Assembly: GCF_000335475.2 (NCBI RefSeq)
Contig: NZ_ANAH02000071.1
Coordinates: forward strand, 62,001-126,000
From: Cystobacter fuscus DSM 2262
GTDB lineage: Bacteria > Myxococcota > Myxococcia > Myxococcales > Myxococcaceae
Direction of reading: 5' to 3'
Length of the DNA stretch: 64,000 bases
Position 1 is the first letter of the stretch. The number at the start of each line of letters is the position of its first letter. Below, piece after piece: positions 23,469 to 32,972 of the stretch. The position numbers and the translations under genes were made by a program. The notes under the pieces are model-generated. The model was given only the letters and a program-made list of their open reading frames with translations. It was not told where the DNA came from and made no database searches.

Positions 23469-26339
23469 ATGCGGCAAACATTCAGGTGGATGACGGTCGC
23501 GCTCTGCTGTGTCGTGGGAGCGGCGGCCGGTGAGACGCGGCCGGATGCAAGGCTGGAGGAGGCGCGGCATGCCTGGGAGGAAGCGCGGACGCTCTCCCAG
23601 GCGGGCAATCACACCGATGCCATTGCGCGGGCTCAGCATGCACTGGCGTTGCAGGAGGCGGTTCTTGGCAAGGAGCACCTCGCGGTGGCTGATGCGCTGG
23701 ACAAGCTCGGCGGGCTCTACGAAGCCCAGGGCCTGTACCCGGAGGATCGGCTGGTCTTCCCGCCCGAGCTGCTCAATGAGAACTGGCGCGCCGCGTCACA
23801 GTTCGGCCACGCGCTCAATGTTCTCCGCCAGGGAAAGTCCGCACCGGCCATGCGTTTCCATGAGCGAGCCCTCAAGATTCGGGAGACGGTCCTCGGCGAG
23901 AATCACCCGGACGTCGCTCGTTCACTCCAGCTCCTCGCCGACCTCGATTACACCCATGGCGCGTACGGCACGGCCGAAATCTCCTACGATAGGGCGCTCG
24001 CCCTACGGAAAGCTGCCTTGGGCGAGAACCATCTCGAGTTCGCCGAATCGCTCGATGGGCTGGCCAACCTCTATCTGGCCCAAGGGTTCTTCTTTGGGGC
24101 CGGGAGGCTCCATTCCCGTGCGCTCGCCATTCGGGTGGCGGCTCTTGGAAAGAGCCATCCAGACGTCGCCGCCTCTCTTCACCACCTCGGTGACGTCTAC
24201 CTGGGTCAGGGGAAGTACCCGCGGGCCGAGTCGCTCTACACACGTGCGCTCGGCATCCTGCAATTGGCACATGGCGAGAACCCTTCGCAAGTCGCGGGCG
24301 TGCTCGACAGCCTCGCCGTGCTCTACATGCGCCAGGGGATGTACGCACGGGCCGAACCGCTCTTCGCGCGTGCGATCACCCTCCAGGAAACAGCTCTCGG
24401 CAAGAAGCATCATCGAGTCGCCACGGTGCTGGCCCATCGCGCGCTCCTCCACGCGTACCAGGAGCAATACGAGCGGGCGGAGCCGCTCCTCGAGCGCGCG
24501 CTCGCCATGCGGGAAGCGGCCCTCGGCAAGAATCATCCCCTCGTCGCCACCTGTCTGCGCGAGCTCGCTCGACTCCGGTTGGCCCAGCATCGCTTCGCCG
24601 AGGCCGTGCCGCTGCTCACCCGGGCACTCTCCATCTCCGAGTCGCGCCTGCGCCTGGATGTGCTCGGCGCCTCCGAGTCCCGGCTGGCCAGCGCCCTGTG
24701 GCAGCTGCGCGACGAGGAGGAACTGCTCTATGCGCTCGTGCGAGCCGCTCCAGATGACGAGGGGGTGAGGCGTCTGGCCCTCACCGCCGCGCTGCTACGA
24801 AAGGGCCGCTCCGCCGCCGAACTCACCAGCATCTCACGCTCCAACCGCGGCCCTCTGGGTGCGTCGGAGCAACCCACCCTGGAGCGACTGAATGCGCTTC
24901 GCTCCGAGTTCGCCACGCTCTCGCTCCAGAACCGAGGCTCGCTTCAACCCGCCGAGTACCAACAACGTCTGCGGAACCTCACGGCCGTGATCGAGGCGCT
25001 CGAGACGAACCTCGCCCGCGGCTCCGCGCTCGAGCGCATCTACAGCACCGAGGCACCGCCACGTCCCGAGGTGGTCATCGACCGTGTCACCCAGGGCCTA
25101 CCCGAGCACGGAGCTCTGATCGAGTTCATCACCTGCACGGAAGGCCCCGCTCTGCCCAGACCAGGAACGGCGGACACCGGGCAGCCGGGTCAATCCTACT
25201 ACCTGGCACTGGTGCTCCTTCCCAACGCGGAAGTCCGCGCGGTGGAACTTGGACCCGTCGAGCCCATCGATCGCGCCGCCTCGCTCTTGCGCGACGCCCT
25301 GGCCCGCCGCGACGCGGACTTCCAACCCCTCGCCCAGGCGCTCTACAAGCTCGCCTTCCGCCCCCTGCTGCCGTTGCTGGGCAATGCCCGCCGCCTCTTT
25401 CTCTCGCCGGATGGACAGCTCGGCCTGGTGCCCTTCGCCGCGCTCCACGATGGGCGCCGGTTCCTTGTCGACTCATTCGACTTCACCTATCTCACCTCGG
25501 GCAGGGACCTGATCCCTCGCCTCCTCGAGGAGTGGACTCCAGCGACCTCCGTCACCGTCCTGGCGGACCCGGCCTTCACCCCGATCCCGGGCTCGATGCC
25601 GCCTAACGGCCCGGCCGGGCAGTTCTGGATCCCCCTGCCTGGCACTCGCCAGGAGGCCGAGGCCATCCAGCGCCTCATTCCGCGGGCGCGGCTCCTGCTC
25701 GGGACGAAGGCCACCAAGGAGCAGCTGCTCCACCAGCGTGCTCCCGGAGTGCTCCACCTGGCCACCCACGGCTTCTTCCTGAGCGATGAGCCCGCGCGAG
25801 AAGCCTCGCGTGCTGTCGGTCATTTCGGTGCTCTGGGAGAGGGTGTCCTCATGCGGCTTCCCCCAGATCCCCTGTTACGCTCCGGTCTCGTTCTGGCCGA
25901 CGCGGGCGCCGCGGCGCCAGCCTCTTCCAGCGCCGCTCAGGCCAGGCCCTATGGTGGATGGGTCACCGCCCTGGAACTGGCCGGGATCGACCTGTGGGGC
26001 ACTCAACTGGTCATCCTCTCCGCGTGCGACACCGGCCGGGGTGATGTCCGGCAGGGGCAGGGAGTCTATGGCCTGCGGCGAGCCCTGATCCTCGCGGGGG
26101 CCGAGACGGTGGTCATGAGCCTGTGGATGGTGAGAGACGACACCACCAGCCAGATCATGGAAGCCTATTACCGCAACCTGCTCGAGGGGCAGGGCCGTGC
26201 CGTGGCGCTGCGCAACGCCATGCGCACGCTCCGGGAGAAACACCCACACCCCCACTTCTGGGCGCCCTTCATCGTTCTGGGCCGGGACACGCCGCTGAGT
26301 GGCTTCGGGCCCGCTCCCGCGCAAGCACCGAAGCCGTAG
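23469..26339 (+). CDS. Exported TPR-CHAT caspase-like protein
   Basis: The 956-residue protein has a likely signal peptide (MRQTFRWMTVALCCVVGAAAG). About nine TPR_12-type repeats of 42 residues follow (residues about 30-400, each with an ALxIREAxLGKNHPDVA pattern), then a helical linker and a C-terminal CHAT protease domain. The clan CD dyad is present: His767 in HLATHGFF and Cys853 in LSACDTGRG. The CHAT tail AGAETVVMSLWMVRDDTTSQIMEAYY is intact. Known TPR-CHAT proteins are cysteine proteases whose TPR part senses a partner. Export would place this one in the periplasm or outside. It is followed by a Cys-rich Sel1-repeat lipoprotein 74 bases downstream. Confidence 0.9.
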   Translation: MRQTFRWMTVALCCVVGAAAGETRPDARLEEARHAWEEARTLSQAGNHTDAIARAQHALALQEAVLGKEHLAVADALDKLGGLYEAQGLYPEDRLVFPPELLNENWRAASQFGHALNVLRQGKSAPAMRFHERALKIRETVLGENHPDVARSLQLLADLDYTHGAYGTAEISYDRALALRKAALGENHLEFAESLDGLANLYLAQGFFFGAGRLHSRALAIRVAALGKSHPDVAASLHHLGDVYLGQGKYPRAESLYTRALGILQLAHGENPSQVAGVLDSLAVLYMRQGMYARAEPLFARAITLQETALGKKHHRVATVLAHRALLHAYQEQYERAEPLLERALAMREAALGKNHPLVATCLRELARLRLAQHRFAEAVPLLTRALSISESRLRLDVLGASESRLASALWQLRDEEELLYALVRAAPDDEGVRRLALTAALLRKGRSAAELTSISRSNRGPLGASEQPTLERLNALRSEFATLSLQNRGSLQPAEYQQRLRNLTAVIEALETNLARGSALERIYSTEAPPRPEVVIDRVTQGLPEHGALIEFITCTEGPALPRPGTADTGQPGQSYYLALVLLPNAEVRAVELGPVEPIDRAASLLRDALARRDADFQPLAQALYKLAFRPLLPLLGNARRLFLSPDGQLGLVPFAALHDGRRFLVDSFDFTYLTSGRDLIPRLLEEWTPATSVTVLADPAFTPIPGSMPPNGPAGQFWIPLPGTRQEAEAIQRLIPRARLLLGTKATKEQLLHQRAPGVLHLATHGFFLSDEPAREASRAVGHFGALGEGVLMRLPPDPLLRSGLVLADAGAAAPASSSAAQARPYGGWVTALELAGIDLWGTQLVILSACDTGRGDVRQGQGVYGLRRALILAGAETVVMSLWMVRDDTTSQIMEAYYRNLLEGQGRAVALRNAMRTLREKHPHPHFWAPFIVLGRDTPLSGFGPAPAQAPKP

Positions 26340-26413
26340 CCCGGAAGTTCGTCCGCATCATTCCGCTGCTCACTGGCTCATTCACTCCAGCGAATTCTTC
26401 GAGAGGATCCAAG

Positions 26414-27655
26414 ATGCCACGACCCCCGCGCTCACCACCGCTCATCCTGGGGCTTGGAGTGCTCATCGCATGGCTTGGCGGCTGTCACAGGGGGGTGACG
26501 TCCTCTCGGACGCCACAGGAACTCGAGCAGGCATGCGCCTCGAATGAAGGCCAGGCCTGCGCCCAGCTCGGCTTGCTCCATGCGACGGGAGAAGGGGTAG
26601 GCCGGAGTGATTACGAGGCCTTCACGCTGTTCCGGAAAGCCTGCGACAACGGTGCCGCCCAGGGGTGCGCGCGGCTCGCCGACCTCTTCATGAGGGGCCA
26701 GGGGGTGGATCGGGACATCCGCAGAGCCTCGAACCTCTTTAGCGACGCTTGTGCTGGCGGTCTTCCCAGCAGCTGTGTGTCGCTGGGGACGCTCTATGCC
26801 GAGGGCCGGGGCGTCGCTCGGGATGACCGCCAGGCCGCCGCGCTGTTCGCTAAAGCCTGCGAGGCCGGGGCACCCGAGGGCTGTTGGAGGCTGGGCCTCT
26901 TCTTGGAGGAGGGCCGCGGGGTGAAGCAGGACGACCGCCAGGCCGTGAAGCTGTACGAGGCGACCTGTGAGGCCGGTGAGGCCACGGCTTGTTTCCTCCT
27001 CGGCAACCGCTACGAGGAGGGCCGCGGGGTGGATGCGGATCCGGTTCAGGCCGCCAGGTTGTATGAGAAGGCCTGTTCGGCCGGTGTGACGGGGAGCTGT
27101 CACCTGCTCGCCCACTTGTACGAGAATGGCCGCGGGGTAGCCCGGGACATGGGCCGGGCCACCACGCTGTTGAAGCAGACCTGCGAGGCGGGCGATGCAG
27201 CGGCGTGCGGTGATCTCGGCGGCTTCTACGCGAACGGACAGGGGCTGGCGCGGGACGACATCCAGGCCGTGACGTTCTTGGAGAAGGGCTGTGACGGCGG
27301 GGTGCCTCTGAGCTGCGTCAAACTCAGCCTCTTCTACGAGGAGGGCCGAGGGGTAGAGCGGGACGAGGGCCAGGCCGCGACACTGTTGGCGAAGGCCTGC
27401 AACGCGGACGATGCCCAGGGTTGTGGGCTCCTGGGGTTTCTCTATGCGGAGGGCAAAGGGGTGGCTCGGGACGACAGGAAGGCCGCCTCGCTGTTCGAGA
27501 AGGCCTGCACGGGAGGCCAGGCCATGGCCTGTTACGCTCTCGGAGTCTGCTATGACGAGGGCCGTGGAGTCGCGGTCGACAGGAAGCGGGCGCTCGAGCT
27601 GACCAACAGTGCGTGCCAGGCCGGTTTCGCCCTGGCCTGTGACACCACCAGGTAG
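26414..27655 (+). CDS. Sel1/Hcp-type cysteine-rich repeat lipoprotein
   Basis: The 413-residue lipoprotein (lipobox LGGC near residue 24) consists of ten 36-residue Sel1-like repeats and a final half repeat. Each repeat opens with a C-x7-C pair (ACDNGAAQGC, ACEAGAPEGC, TCEAGDAAAC) and continues LGxLYxEGRGVxRDDxQAxxLFxKA. This is the Hcp arrangement of Helicobacter, where each helical hairpin is locked by a disulfide, fitting an oxidising, extracytoplasmic site. ATG 26414 has AGAGGAT upstream. Directly downstream of the TPR-CHAT gene on the same strand, so a shared function is plausible. Confidence 0.9.
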   Translation: MPRPPRSPPLILGLGVLIAWLGGCHRGVTSSRTPQELEQACASNEGQACAQLGLLHATGEGVGRSDYEAFTLFRKACDNGAAQGCARLADLFMRGQGVDRDIRRASNLFSDACAGGLPSSCVSLGTLYAEGRGVARDDRQAAALFAKACEAGAPEGCWRLGLFLEEGRGVKQDDRQAVKLYEATCEAGEATACFLLGNRYEEGRGVDADPVQAARLYEKACSAGVTGSCHLLAHLYENGRGVARDMGRATTLLKQTCEAGDAAACGDLGGFYANGQGLARDDIQAVTFLEKGCDGGVPLSCVKLSLFYEEGRGVERDEGQAATLLAKACNADDAQGCGLLGFLYAEGKGVARDDRKAASLFEKACTGGQAMACYALGVCYDEGRGVAVDRKRALELTNSACQAGFALACDTTR

Positions 27656-27844
27656 CCCACGGGATGGGGGCCTGAGAAGATCCTCACCGTGGCTGAAGTT
27701 CTCCAGGACGCCTCGAAGACAGCCACCTTGAAGGGAATGGTCCGCTCTTCGATGGTTTACCTGTTTTGCATGCCTTCCTCACCGAGGTGGGGTTAGGCTG
27801 GTGGCGTCCCTGTCCTGGGGATGTCAACGAAACAGGGAGGCTCC

Positions 27845-30052
27845 GTGGTCACGTCGCGCTTTCTCGTCTTGTCCGCTCTGCTGCTTCCACGCCTGGTCGT
27901 GGCGGAGCCCTTCCAGGGACTGGCCGACCCCGGCGCCATCATCGGTCAGCTGGACGGCGTGGTGCTCGAGGGCGACCAGTACTTCCTGCACGGGTGGACT
28001 TGTCAGCAGGGGGTCGCGGCTTCCTTGCGGATCCATGTCTATGCCGGAGCCTCGGCGTATGACGAGCCCCGGGGCCAGCTGGTCCTCGAAGGGGCCTCGC
28101 AATTCATGGCCGAGTCGGCCGTCGGAGAGCGGTGCGGAGCGGGCAACGGACGCTATCGCTTCCACGTGGCCATTCCGGAGAGCGTCCTCGCGGCGGTCGG
28201 CGGGCAGCCACTCTACGTCCATGGGCTGCGCGTGCTCGGCACCGTGCAGAACTCGGCCCTCGTGAACTCGGGGAAGATTCGCTTCCCCCATCCGCTCGGG
28301 AGCGCACCCCGTGGGTGCATGTCGTCGCTCTGGAGCGACAACGTGGAGAGAAATGCGTATCCCTCGGGCAACGCCCAGGGCCAGGGCCAGCCCTGGGTCT
28401 ACATGGCCTGGGTGTGGCGGGAGACGCCCGCGGTGGAGACCAATCACAGCGTCTCGGTGGCCCGGAGCCAGGATCTGGTGAACTGGTACAACACCTGCGG
28501 GGAGAAGCTCACGCTTCCCCTCACGACCGCGTCCCACGCCGTCGTCGATCCGATCCAGACCAATCAGGGCGTGCTCAACAACCTGAACGTCGGCTTCGAT
28601 GGCGAGGGCCGCCCCGTCGTGACCTATCAGAAGTACAAGGTTGTCTATTCCGCGGACGTGCCGCCCGTCTGGACCACCCAGGTCTACAACGCCCGGCTCG
28701 AGGGCAGTCAGTGGAAGCTTCATGAGATGACCGCCTGGAAGACACAGCACGTGCTCGAGGGCGGCGGCTCCCTGCCGCGCACGTCGTCCTCGGTTTCCTA
28801 CTCCGTGCCCCGGGTGACGAACACCGGCGCGGTCGTCCAGTCCTTCGGCAGGGCGGATGCCGACACGAGCGGCGCTCCCGCCTCGGGCAACTGGACCCTG
28901 TCCGCCGCGGGCACGGCGCTCTCGGTGACGCCCACGCCGGGGTCTGGCATCGACTACGACACCTTCACGCGGCCGGTGCCCGGGCTGCCCGCGGAAGCCA
29001 GTGTGAAGGAGACGCGCGCGGCGGGCTGGGTGACCCCTTTCAGCCTGCGCCTCATGCGCCCCCGGATCGACAAGGACGCCATCGTCATTCGCGGCGACTG
29101 GGATGGCGACGGCAATCGCGCGGGTCTCTTCCTTCGCAAGACGAGGACCTTCGTCCTCCAGCGCCGGGACGGCACCCAGCGGTTCGGCTTCGGTCCGGCC
29201 ACCACGCCGTTCTATCCGCTCGTCGGCGACTGGAACCAGGACGGCCTCGACACCATCGGCATCGTCGATCCGGTGAACGAGCGCTACTTCCTCCAGAACA
29301 GCCTGGAGGGGGGGACCGCGGATATCTCCGGGACGGGAGCGATCGCGTCACTCGGCGCCACGGATGGACCGCTGCACTGGGACGCTCAGGATCCGGCGCT
29401 GAGCTATTACCTGCGCTGGGAGTCGATGCCTACGAACCGGGACCTGCCCTACGATTGCTCGGGACGCGCGCTCTCCGTGTCGCAGCCCACGGAGACGACC
29501 TGCCCGGACAAGTTCCTGACGGATCTCGTCGTCTGGAGCTACGACGCGACGGCGAAACTCTGGCGCGCCAGCCGTGTCGACCGGGCCTGGGGCGGGAGCT
29601 CCGCCACGTTCGACTTCGTGGTCTTCAAGCGGCACCAGCTCGTCGCCTACTACGACGCCAACCGGCGCGTGAAGGTCGCCATCCGCAATGGCGACGGGGC
29701 GTGGACCTACAAGGTCCTCGATGATCAATTCAAGGGCTGGGACAGCCACAACTATCTCACGCTGGAGGTCGACGACAACCACGACATCCACCTGTCGGGC
29801 GATCTGCACGGCCATGCGCTCACCTACTGGCGGTCGCGCGGGCTCGTCGCCTCGTCGTTCGCCCGTCAGCCCATGGTGGGAACACTGGAGACGCAGGCCA
29901 CCTATCCCCGCTTCTACCGGGGCCCACAGGGCGATTTCCTCTTCAAGTACCGGCAGGGGGGCAGCGGAGACGGGGAGTGGATCATCAACCGCTACGATGT
30001 CAGGACGTACCGCTGGTCGCGGCTCCTCGCCCAGCCGCTCTTCGGAAGGTAA
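27845..30052 (+). CDS. BNR_4-family secreted carbohydrate-active protein
   Basis: The 735-residue exported protein has a signal MVTSRFLVLSALLLPRLVVA. A 110-residue beta domain follows, then an N-terminal propeller part (WVYMAWVWRETPAVETNHSVSVARS). A central insert carries two Ca-binding repeat loops (GDWDGDGNRAGLF, GDWNQDGLDTIGI), and the C-terminal part has the BNR_4 signature HNYLTLEVDDNHDIHLSGDLHGHALTYWR. BNR_4 proteins are beta-propellers, several acting as polysaccharide lyases or glycosidases; the substrate here is unknown. GTG 27845 was preferred over ATG 27821 because CAGGGAGG lies 5 bases upstream and the signal then starts at residue 1. A GH30 remnant follows at once. Confidence 0.82.
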   Translation: MVTSRFLVLSALLLPRLVVAEPFQGLADPGAIIGQLDGVVLEGDQYFLHGWTCQQGVAASLRIHVYAGASAYDEPRGQLVLEGASQFMAESAVGERCGAGNGRYRFHVAIPESVLAAVGGQPLYVHGLRVLGTVQNSALVNSGKIRFPHPLGSAPRGCMSSLWSDNVERNAYPSGNAQGQGQPWVYMAWVWRETPAVETNHSVSVARSQDLVNWYNTCGEKLTLPLTTASHAVVDPIQTNQGVLNNLNVGFDGEGRPVVTYQKYKVVYSADVPPVWTTQVYNARLEGSQWKLHEMTAWKTQHVLEGGGSLPRTSSSVSYSVPRVTNTGAVVQSFGRADADTSGAPASGNWTLSAAGTALSVTPTPGSGIDYDTFTRPVPGLPAEASVKETRAAGWVTPFSLRLMRPRIDKDAIVIRGDWDGDGNRAGLFLRKTRTFVLQRRDGTQRFGFGPATTPFYPLVGDWNQDGLDTIGIVDPVNERYFLQNSLEGGTADISGTGAIASLGATDGPLHWDAQDPALSYYLRWESMPTNRDLPYDCSGRALSVSQPTETTCPDKFLTDLVVWSYDATAKLWRASRVDRAWGGSSATFDFVVFKRHQLVAYYDANRRVKVAIRNGDGAWTYKVLDDQFKGWDSHNYLTLEVDDNHDIHLSGDLHGHALTYWRSRGLVASSFARQPMVGTLETQATYPRFYRGPQGDFLFKYRQGGSGDGEWIINRYDVRTYRWSRLLAQPLFGR

Positions 30053-30060
30053 CGACTGAC

Positions 30061-30310
30061 ACGAAGGCTGGGTCTCCGAGTATCCAGTCCAACCCCGGTG
30101 ACAACTGGATCGGAACGGCCAATGCCAAATGGTATGTCATGGCCCAGTTCAGCCGACACATCCGGCCGGGCATGACCCTCCTGAGTGGAGATGACCGAAA
30201 CACCGTGTTCGCCTATGACGCCGCCGCCCGCAAGCTGGTCGTGGTGACGGTGAACTTCGCAACGGCCTGGTGGATTGACTATGATTTGTCCCGATTCGGC
30301 ACGGTCAGCG
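30061..30310 (+). pseudogene. Remnant of a GH30-type endo-beta-1,6-galactanase C-terminus
   Basis: The plus frame here reads IGTANAKWYVMAQFSRHIRPG, then MTLLSGDDRNTVFAYDAAARK and VVVTVNFATAWWIDYDLSRFG. This is the characteristic C-terminal region of GH30 galactanase-like hydrolases (a Tyr-rich helix with FSRHIRPGM, then the small beta domain). There is no start codon, catalytic (beta/alpha)8 barrel or stop at the homology end, so only about 80 codons of a former gene remain between the BNR_4 gene and the convergent TPR gene. It is uninterrupted by stops, suggesting a recent deletion. Confidence 0.65.
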
Positions 30311-30333
30311 GCCTCATCCCCGGAGCACACCCG

Positions 30334-31392
30334 TCACGTGCCCACCTCGGCTTTCCCCTCTCCCGAAACCGGCCCGTGGAGCCCGAGCCGCGAAGCCGCC
30401 CGCGAGGCCGTACCACTCTGTTTGTCTCGCGTGAGGACGAGCCGCCAGGCCTCCCGAGCCTCGTCATGACGGCCGAGCTCCGCGAGGCAGTCCCCCCAGG
30501 CCAGCAGGCCATCTCCCCCCTGACCCTGGTAGGGGTGCATGGCACCAGCCTCGAAGAAGCGCAGGGCCTCTTCCGGGTGCCCCTCCGCCAGGGCGATGCG
30601 CCCGAGCAGGAACAGCCCGTTGCGCGTGCTCGACACCCGGAGAGCGTGCTTCAACCCCGTGCGGGCCTCGCGCCGAGCCTCCTCGTACCGATGCACCGCC
30701 AGCAGCGAGGCGGCACGGGCGAAGTGCGCCTCGCTCCGGTACAGCCGGGGCAGGCGCCGCCAGTCCACCTGGGTGAGGGCGCTGAGCGCTTCCTCTCCGC
30801 GTCCGGTATGGGCGAGGAGCCACGCGCGTTGGACGGGGAAGAAGTTCCACAGGAAGGCATCCCCACGCGCTGTCTCCTCCAGGTTGGACAGACGCGCGCT
30901 GGCGGCCTCCCAGCTCCCGAGGTTGTAGACGGCCTCGACGAGGTTGAACCGCACCAGGGCCCAATAGCGCGCCGCGGACGGCTCCGGGGGATTGGACGGA
31001 CCCTGCCAGCCCCGTTCGATGTCGAGTGCCTCCAGATAGAGGCCCGCGTTGATGAAGATGTTGATGGCGCAGTTGGCGCAAGGAAGACAAGCGTCCGCCT
31101 TGGCATGGACCGCGAGGTCGCGGGCCCCCGAGACGGCCTTCTCGGTGCGGCCGAGCGCCGAGTGAGCGTAGAGTTCCTCCCGCCGCAGAATGGGTCTCAT
31201 CCAGGCCGCGAGGGGAAGGCGCTCCAGGACTCGGGTGAGGGCGAGGGCCGCGCGGAATGCGCCCCGGTTGAAGAACCAGGTCGTGAGGCGCAGCAGGAGC
31301 CGATGCACCGGATCCCAGAGCAGCAGCCAGACCACGAGGACGAGGAGCAACTCAGGGGGGATGGGGGCGAGGCCCGCGAGGGCGAGGGTCAT
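30334..31392 (-). CDS. Membrane-anchored TPR-like protein
   Basis: The 352-residue protein has one N-terminal membrane helix (IPPELLLVLVVWLLLWDPVHR) followed by helical repeats of TPR/SEL type (for example AAALALTRVLERLPLAAW, EEARREARTGLKHALRV, EEALRFFEAGAMHPYQG). A CLPCANC cluster near residue 100 is unusual for a TPR protein and could be redox-active or metal-binding. ATG 31392 was chosen because it starts directly before the hydrophobic helix. It is convergent with the GH30 remnant. Function unknown; protein-protein scaffolding at the inner membrane is inferred. Confidence 0.72.
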   Translation of the reverse strand: MTLALAGLAPIPPELLLVLVVWLLLWDPVHRLLLRLTTWFFNRGAFRAALALTRVLERLPLAAWMRPILRREELYAHSALGRTEKAVSGARDLAVHAKADACLPCANCAINIFINAGLYLEALDIERGWQGPSNPPEPSAARYWALVRFNLVEAVYNLGSWEAASARLSNLEETARGDAFLWNFFPVQRAWLLAHTGRGEEALSALTQVDWRRLPRLYRSEAHFARAASLLAVHRYEEARREARTGLKHALRVSSTRNGLFLLGRIALAEGHPEEALRFFEAGAMHPYQGQGGDGLLAWGDCLAELGRHDEAREAWRLVLTRDKQSGTASRAASRLGLHGPVSGEGKAEVGT

Positions 31393-31772
31393 GGGCGGTG
31401 GGACTCCGGAGCCGGGTACGCTACCTCTTGAGGGCGGTTCCACGGGATGACTTTCGAGGTAGAACTCCAGGAAGGCAAGCAACCCCTCGTGAAGAGGTTC
31501 TCAATGGCCGTGCAAACCCGCGCCCGAGCGACTGCCAACGGGTCGTTTGGCGCCTTTGCCACCTTTACCGAGTACCTACACACTTCGGGCCGGAATCGCG
31601 TGCAGGTCCCGGACTCTGTGTCTTCATCCAGGTTGACGCGAAGTGAGCCGTTTGAACTCAAGTCATGTCTCTCCGCCAAACAGGTAAGTGAATAAAAATT
31701 CTCATTATGTTATAAACTGGTAGACCAGGATGCCTCGTGGGCACTGGTCTTGATCCAGAAGGGGAGTCCTGC
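31393..31772. other. AT-richer intergenic region upstream of M35 protease
   Basis: This 380-base gap has short open frames on both strands (31447-31695 plus, 31389-31679 minus), but neither shows a ribosome site, signal or family motif, so I call it non-coding. The end (31690-31725, with TTATAA) is strongly AT-rich and is the best place for the promoter of the M35 protease gene. Confidence 0.4.
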
Positions 31773-32873
31773 GTGAGCAAGAGCCTTGGCGGTAACTTCA
31801 AGTGGCTGGTGGGCGGAATCGTCGGTGTGTCCCTGCTGGGCGCGTGTGGCGCTCCGGCGGAGGGCGAGGATGGCTCCGTGCTCCAGGACCAGGCCACTGG
31901 CGACGTGACGGTGAGCCTGTCCGTGGCGAAGTCGTCGCTGAGCGCTCGCGAGGACGTGTCGGTGGCGGTCACCTTCACCAACACCTCGTCCCAGCCGGTG
32001 CGGCTGCTCAAGTTCTACGTGCCGGATGGGCACCTCAAGGAGGGCCTGTTCGAGGTCACCCGCAACGGCGAGCCGGTGGAGTACATCGGCCCTGAGATCA
32101 AGCGCGCGGCGCCGACCGCCCAGGACTACATCACCCTGGCACCCGGCGAGAGCCTGACGGGCTCGGCGCCCGTGTCGGGCATGTATGACCTGTCCGAGTC
32201 TGGCAGCTACACCATCCGCTATGCCGCGCGCTCGCTGGATCAGCACAGCGCGCTCCTCTCCAAGGCCGCCCAGCTCGACTCCAACCTCGTGAGCCTGTGG
32301 ATCGAGGGCCGTGAGAGCGGCCAGCCCGAGCTCCAGGCGCAGGGCACCGTGTCGGCCCAGGGCTTGTCGTACTCGGGCTCCTGCACCACCTCGGAGCAGT
32401 CGTCGATCAGCACCGCGGTGGCCAACGCCACTTCGTACGCGAACAGCGCGTCGTCCTACCTCAACGGCATCTCCTCGGGCACCACGCGCTACACCACCTG
32501 GTTCGGCGCCTACTCGAGCACCAACCTGTCCACGGCTCGCAGCCACTTCACCAGCATCAAGAGCGCCTTCGCCACCGCGGCGATCGTGGTCGACTGCAGC
32601 TGCAGCGACAGCTACTACGCCTACGTGTATCCGGCCTCGCCGTACAAGATCTACGTGTGCAACGCCTTCTGGAGCGCTCCCGCCACGGGCACGGACTCCA
32701 AGGCCGGCACCCTGGTCCACGAGATGAGCCACTTCAACGTGGTGGCGGCCACGGATGACTGGGCCTACGGCCAGAGCTCGGCCAAGAGCCTCGCGTCCTC
32801 CAGCCCCTCCAAGGCCTTGGACAACGCAGACAACCACGAGTACTTCGCGGAAAACACCCCCGCGCTGCCGTAG
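31773..32873 (+). CDS. M35 (deuterolysin/peptidyl-Lys type) metalloprotease lipoprotein
   Basis: The 366-residue protein has a lipobox SLLGAC. An Ig-like beta domain follows (about 30-165: VTVSLSVAKSSLSAREDVSVAVTF...GSYTIRYAARSLD). The catalytic aspzincin domain contains HEMSH (His316, Glu317, His320), with the third ligand Asp329 in ATDDWAYG, exactly 13 residues after the first His. This order matches bacterial and fungal peptidyl-Lys metalloendopeptidases, which cleave before lysine. Lys specificity is inferred from the subfamily, not shown. The start is GTG 31773 with GGGGAG upstream; ATG is absent near the signal. A single gene, likely secreted for predation or protein use. Confidence 0.88.
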   Translation: MSKSLGGNFKWLVGGIVGVSLLGACGAPAEGEDGSVLQDQATGDVTVSLSVAKSSLSAREDVSVAVTFTNTSSQPVRLLKFYVPDGHLKEGLFEVTRNGEPVEYIGPEIKRAAPTAQDYITLAPGESLTGSAPVSGMYDLSESGSYTIRYAARSLDQHSALLSKAAQLDSNLVSLWIEGRESGQPELQAQGTVSAQGLSYSGSCTTSEQSSISTAVANATSYANSASSYLNGISSGTTRYTTWFGAYSSTNLSTARSHFTSIKSAFATAAIVVDCSCSDSYYAYVYPASPYKIYVCNAFWSAPATGTDSKAGTLVHEMSHFNVVAATDDWAYGQSSAKSLASSSPSKALDNADNHEYFAENTPALP

Positions 32874-32972
32874 CTCGGCCAGGGGAGGTGGATGAGAGAC
32901 GGGAGCGGCGACGCTCCCGATGCGACTGAGTATGTCTTCTATGCCAGGGGGCGTGGACATCCTCTGGCACAG

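Noticed and set aside
31389..31695. Short frames on both strands in the gap before the M35 gene
   Set aside because: No ribosome site, signal or similarity recognised; the two frames overlap each other.
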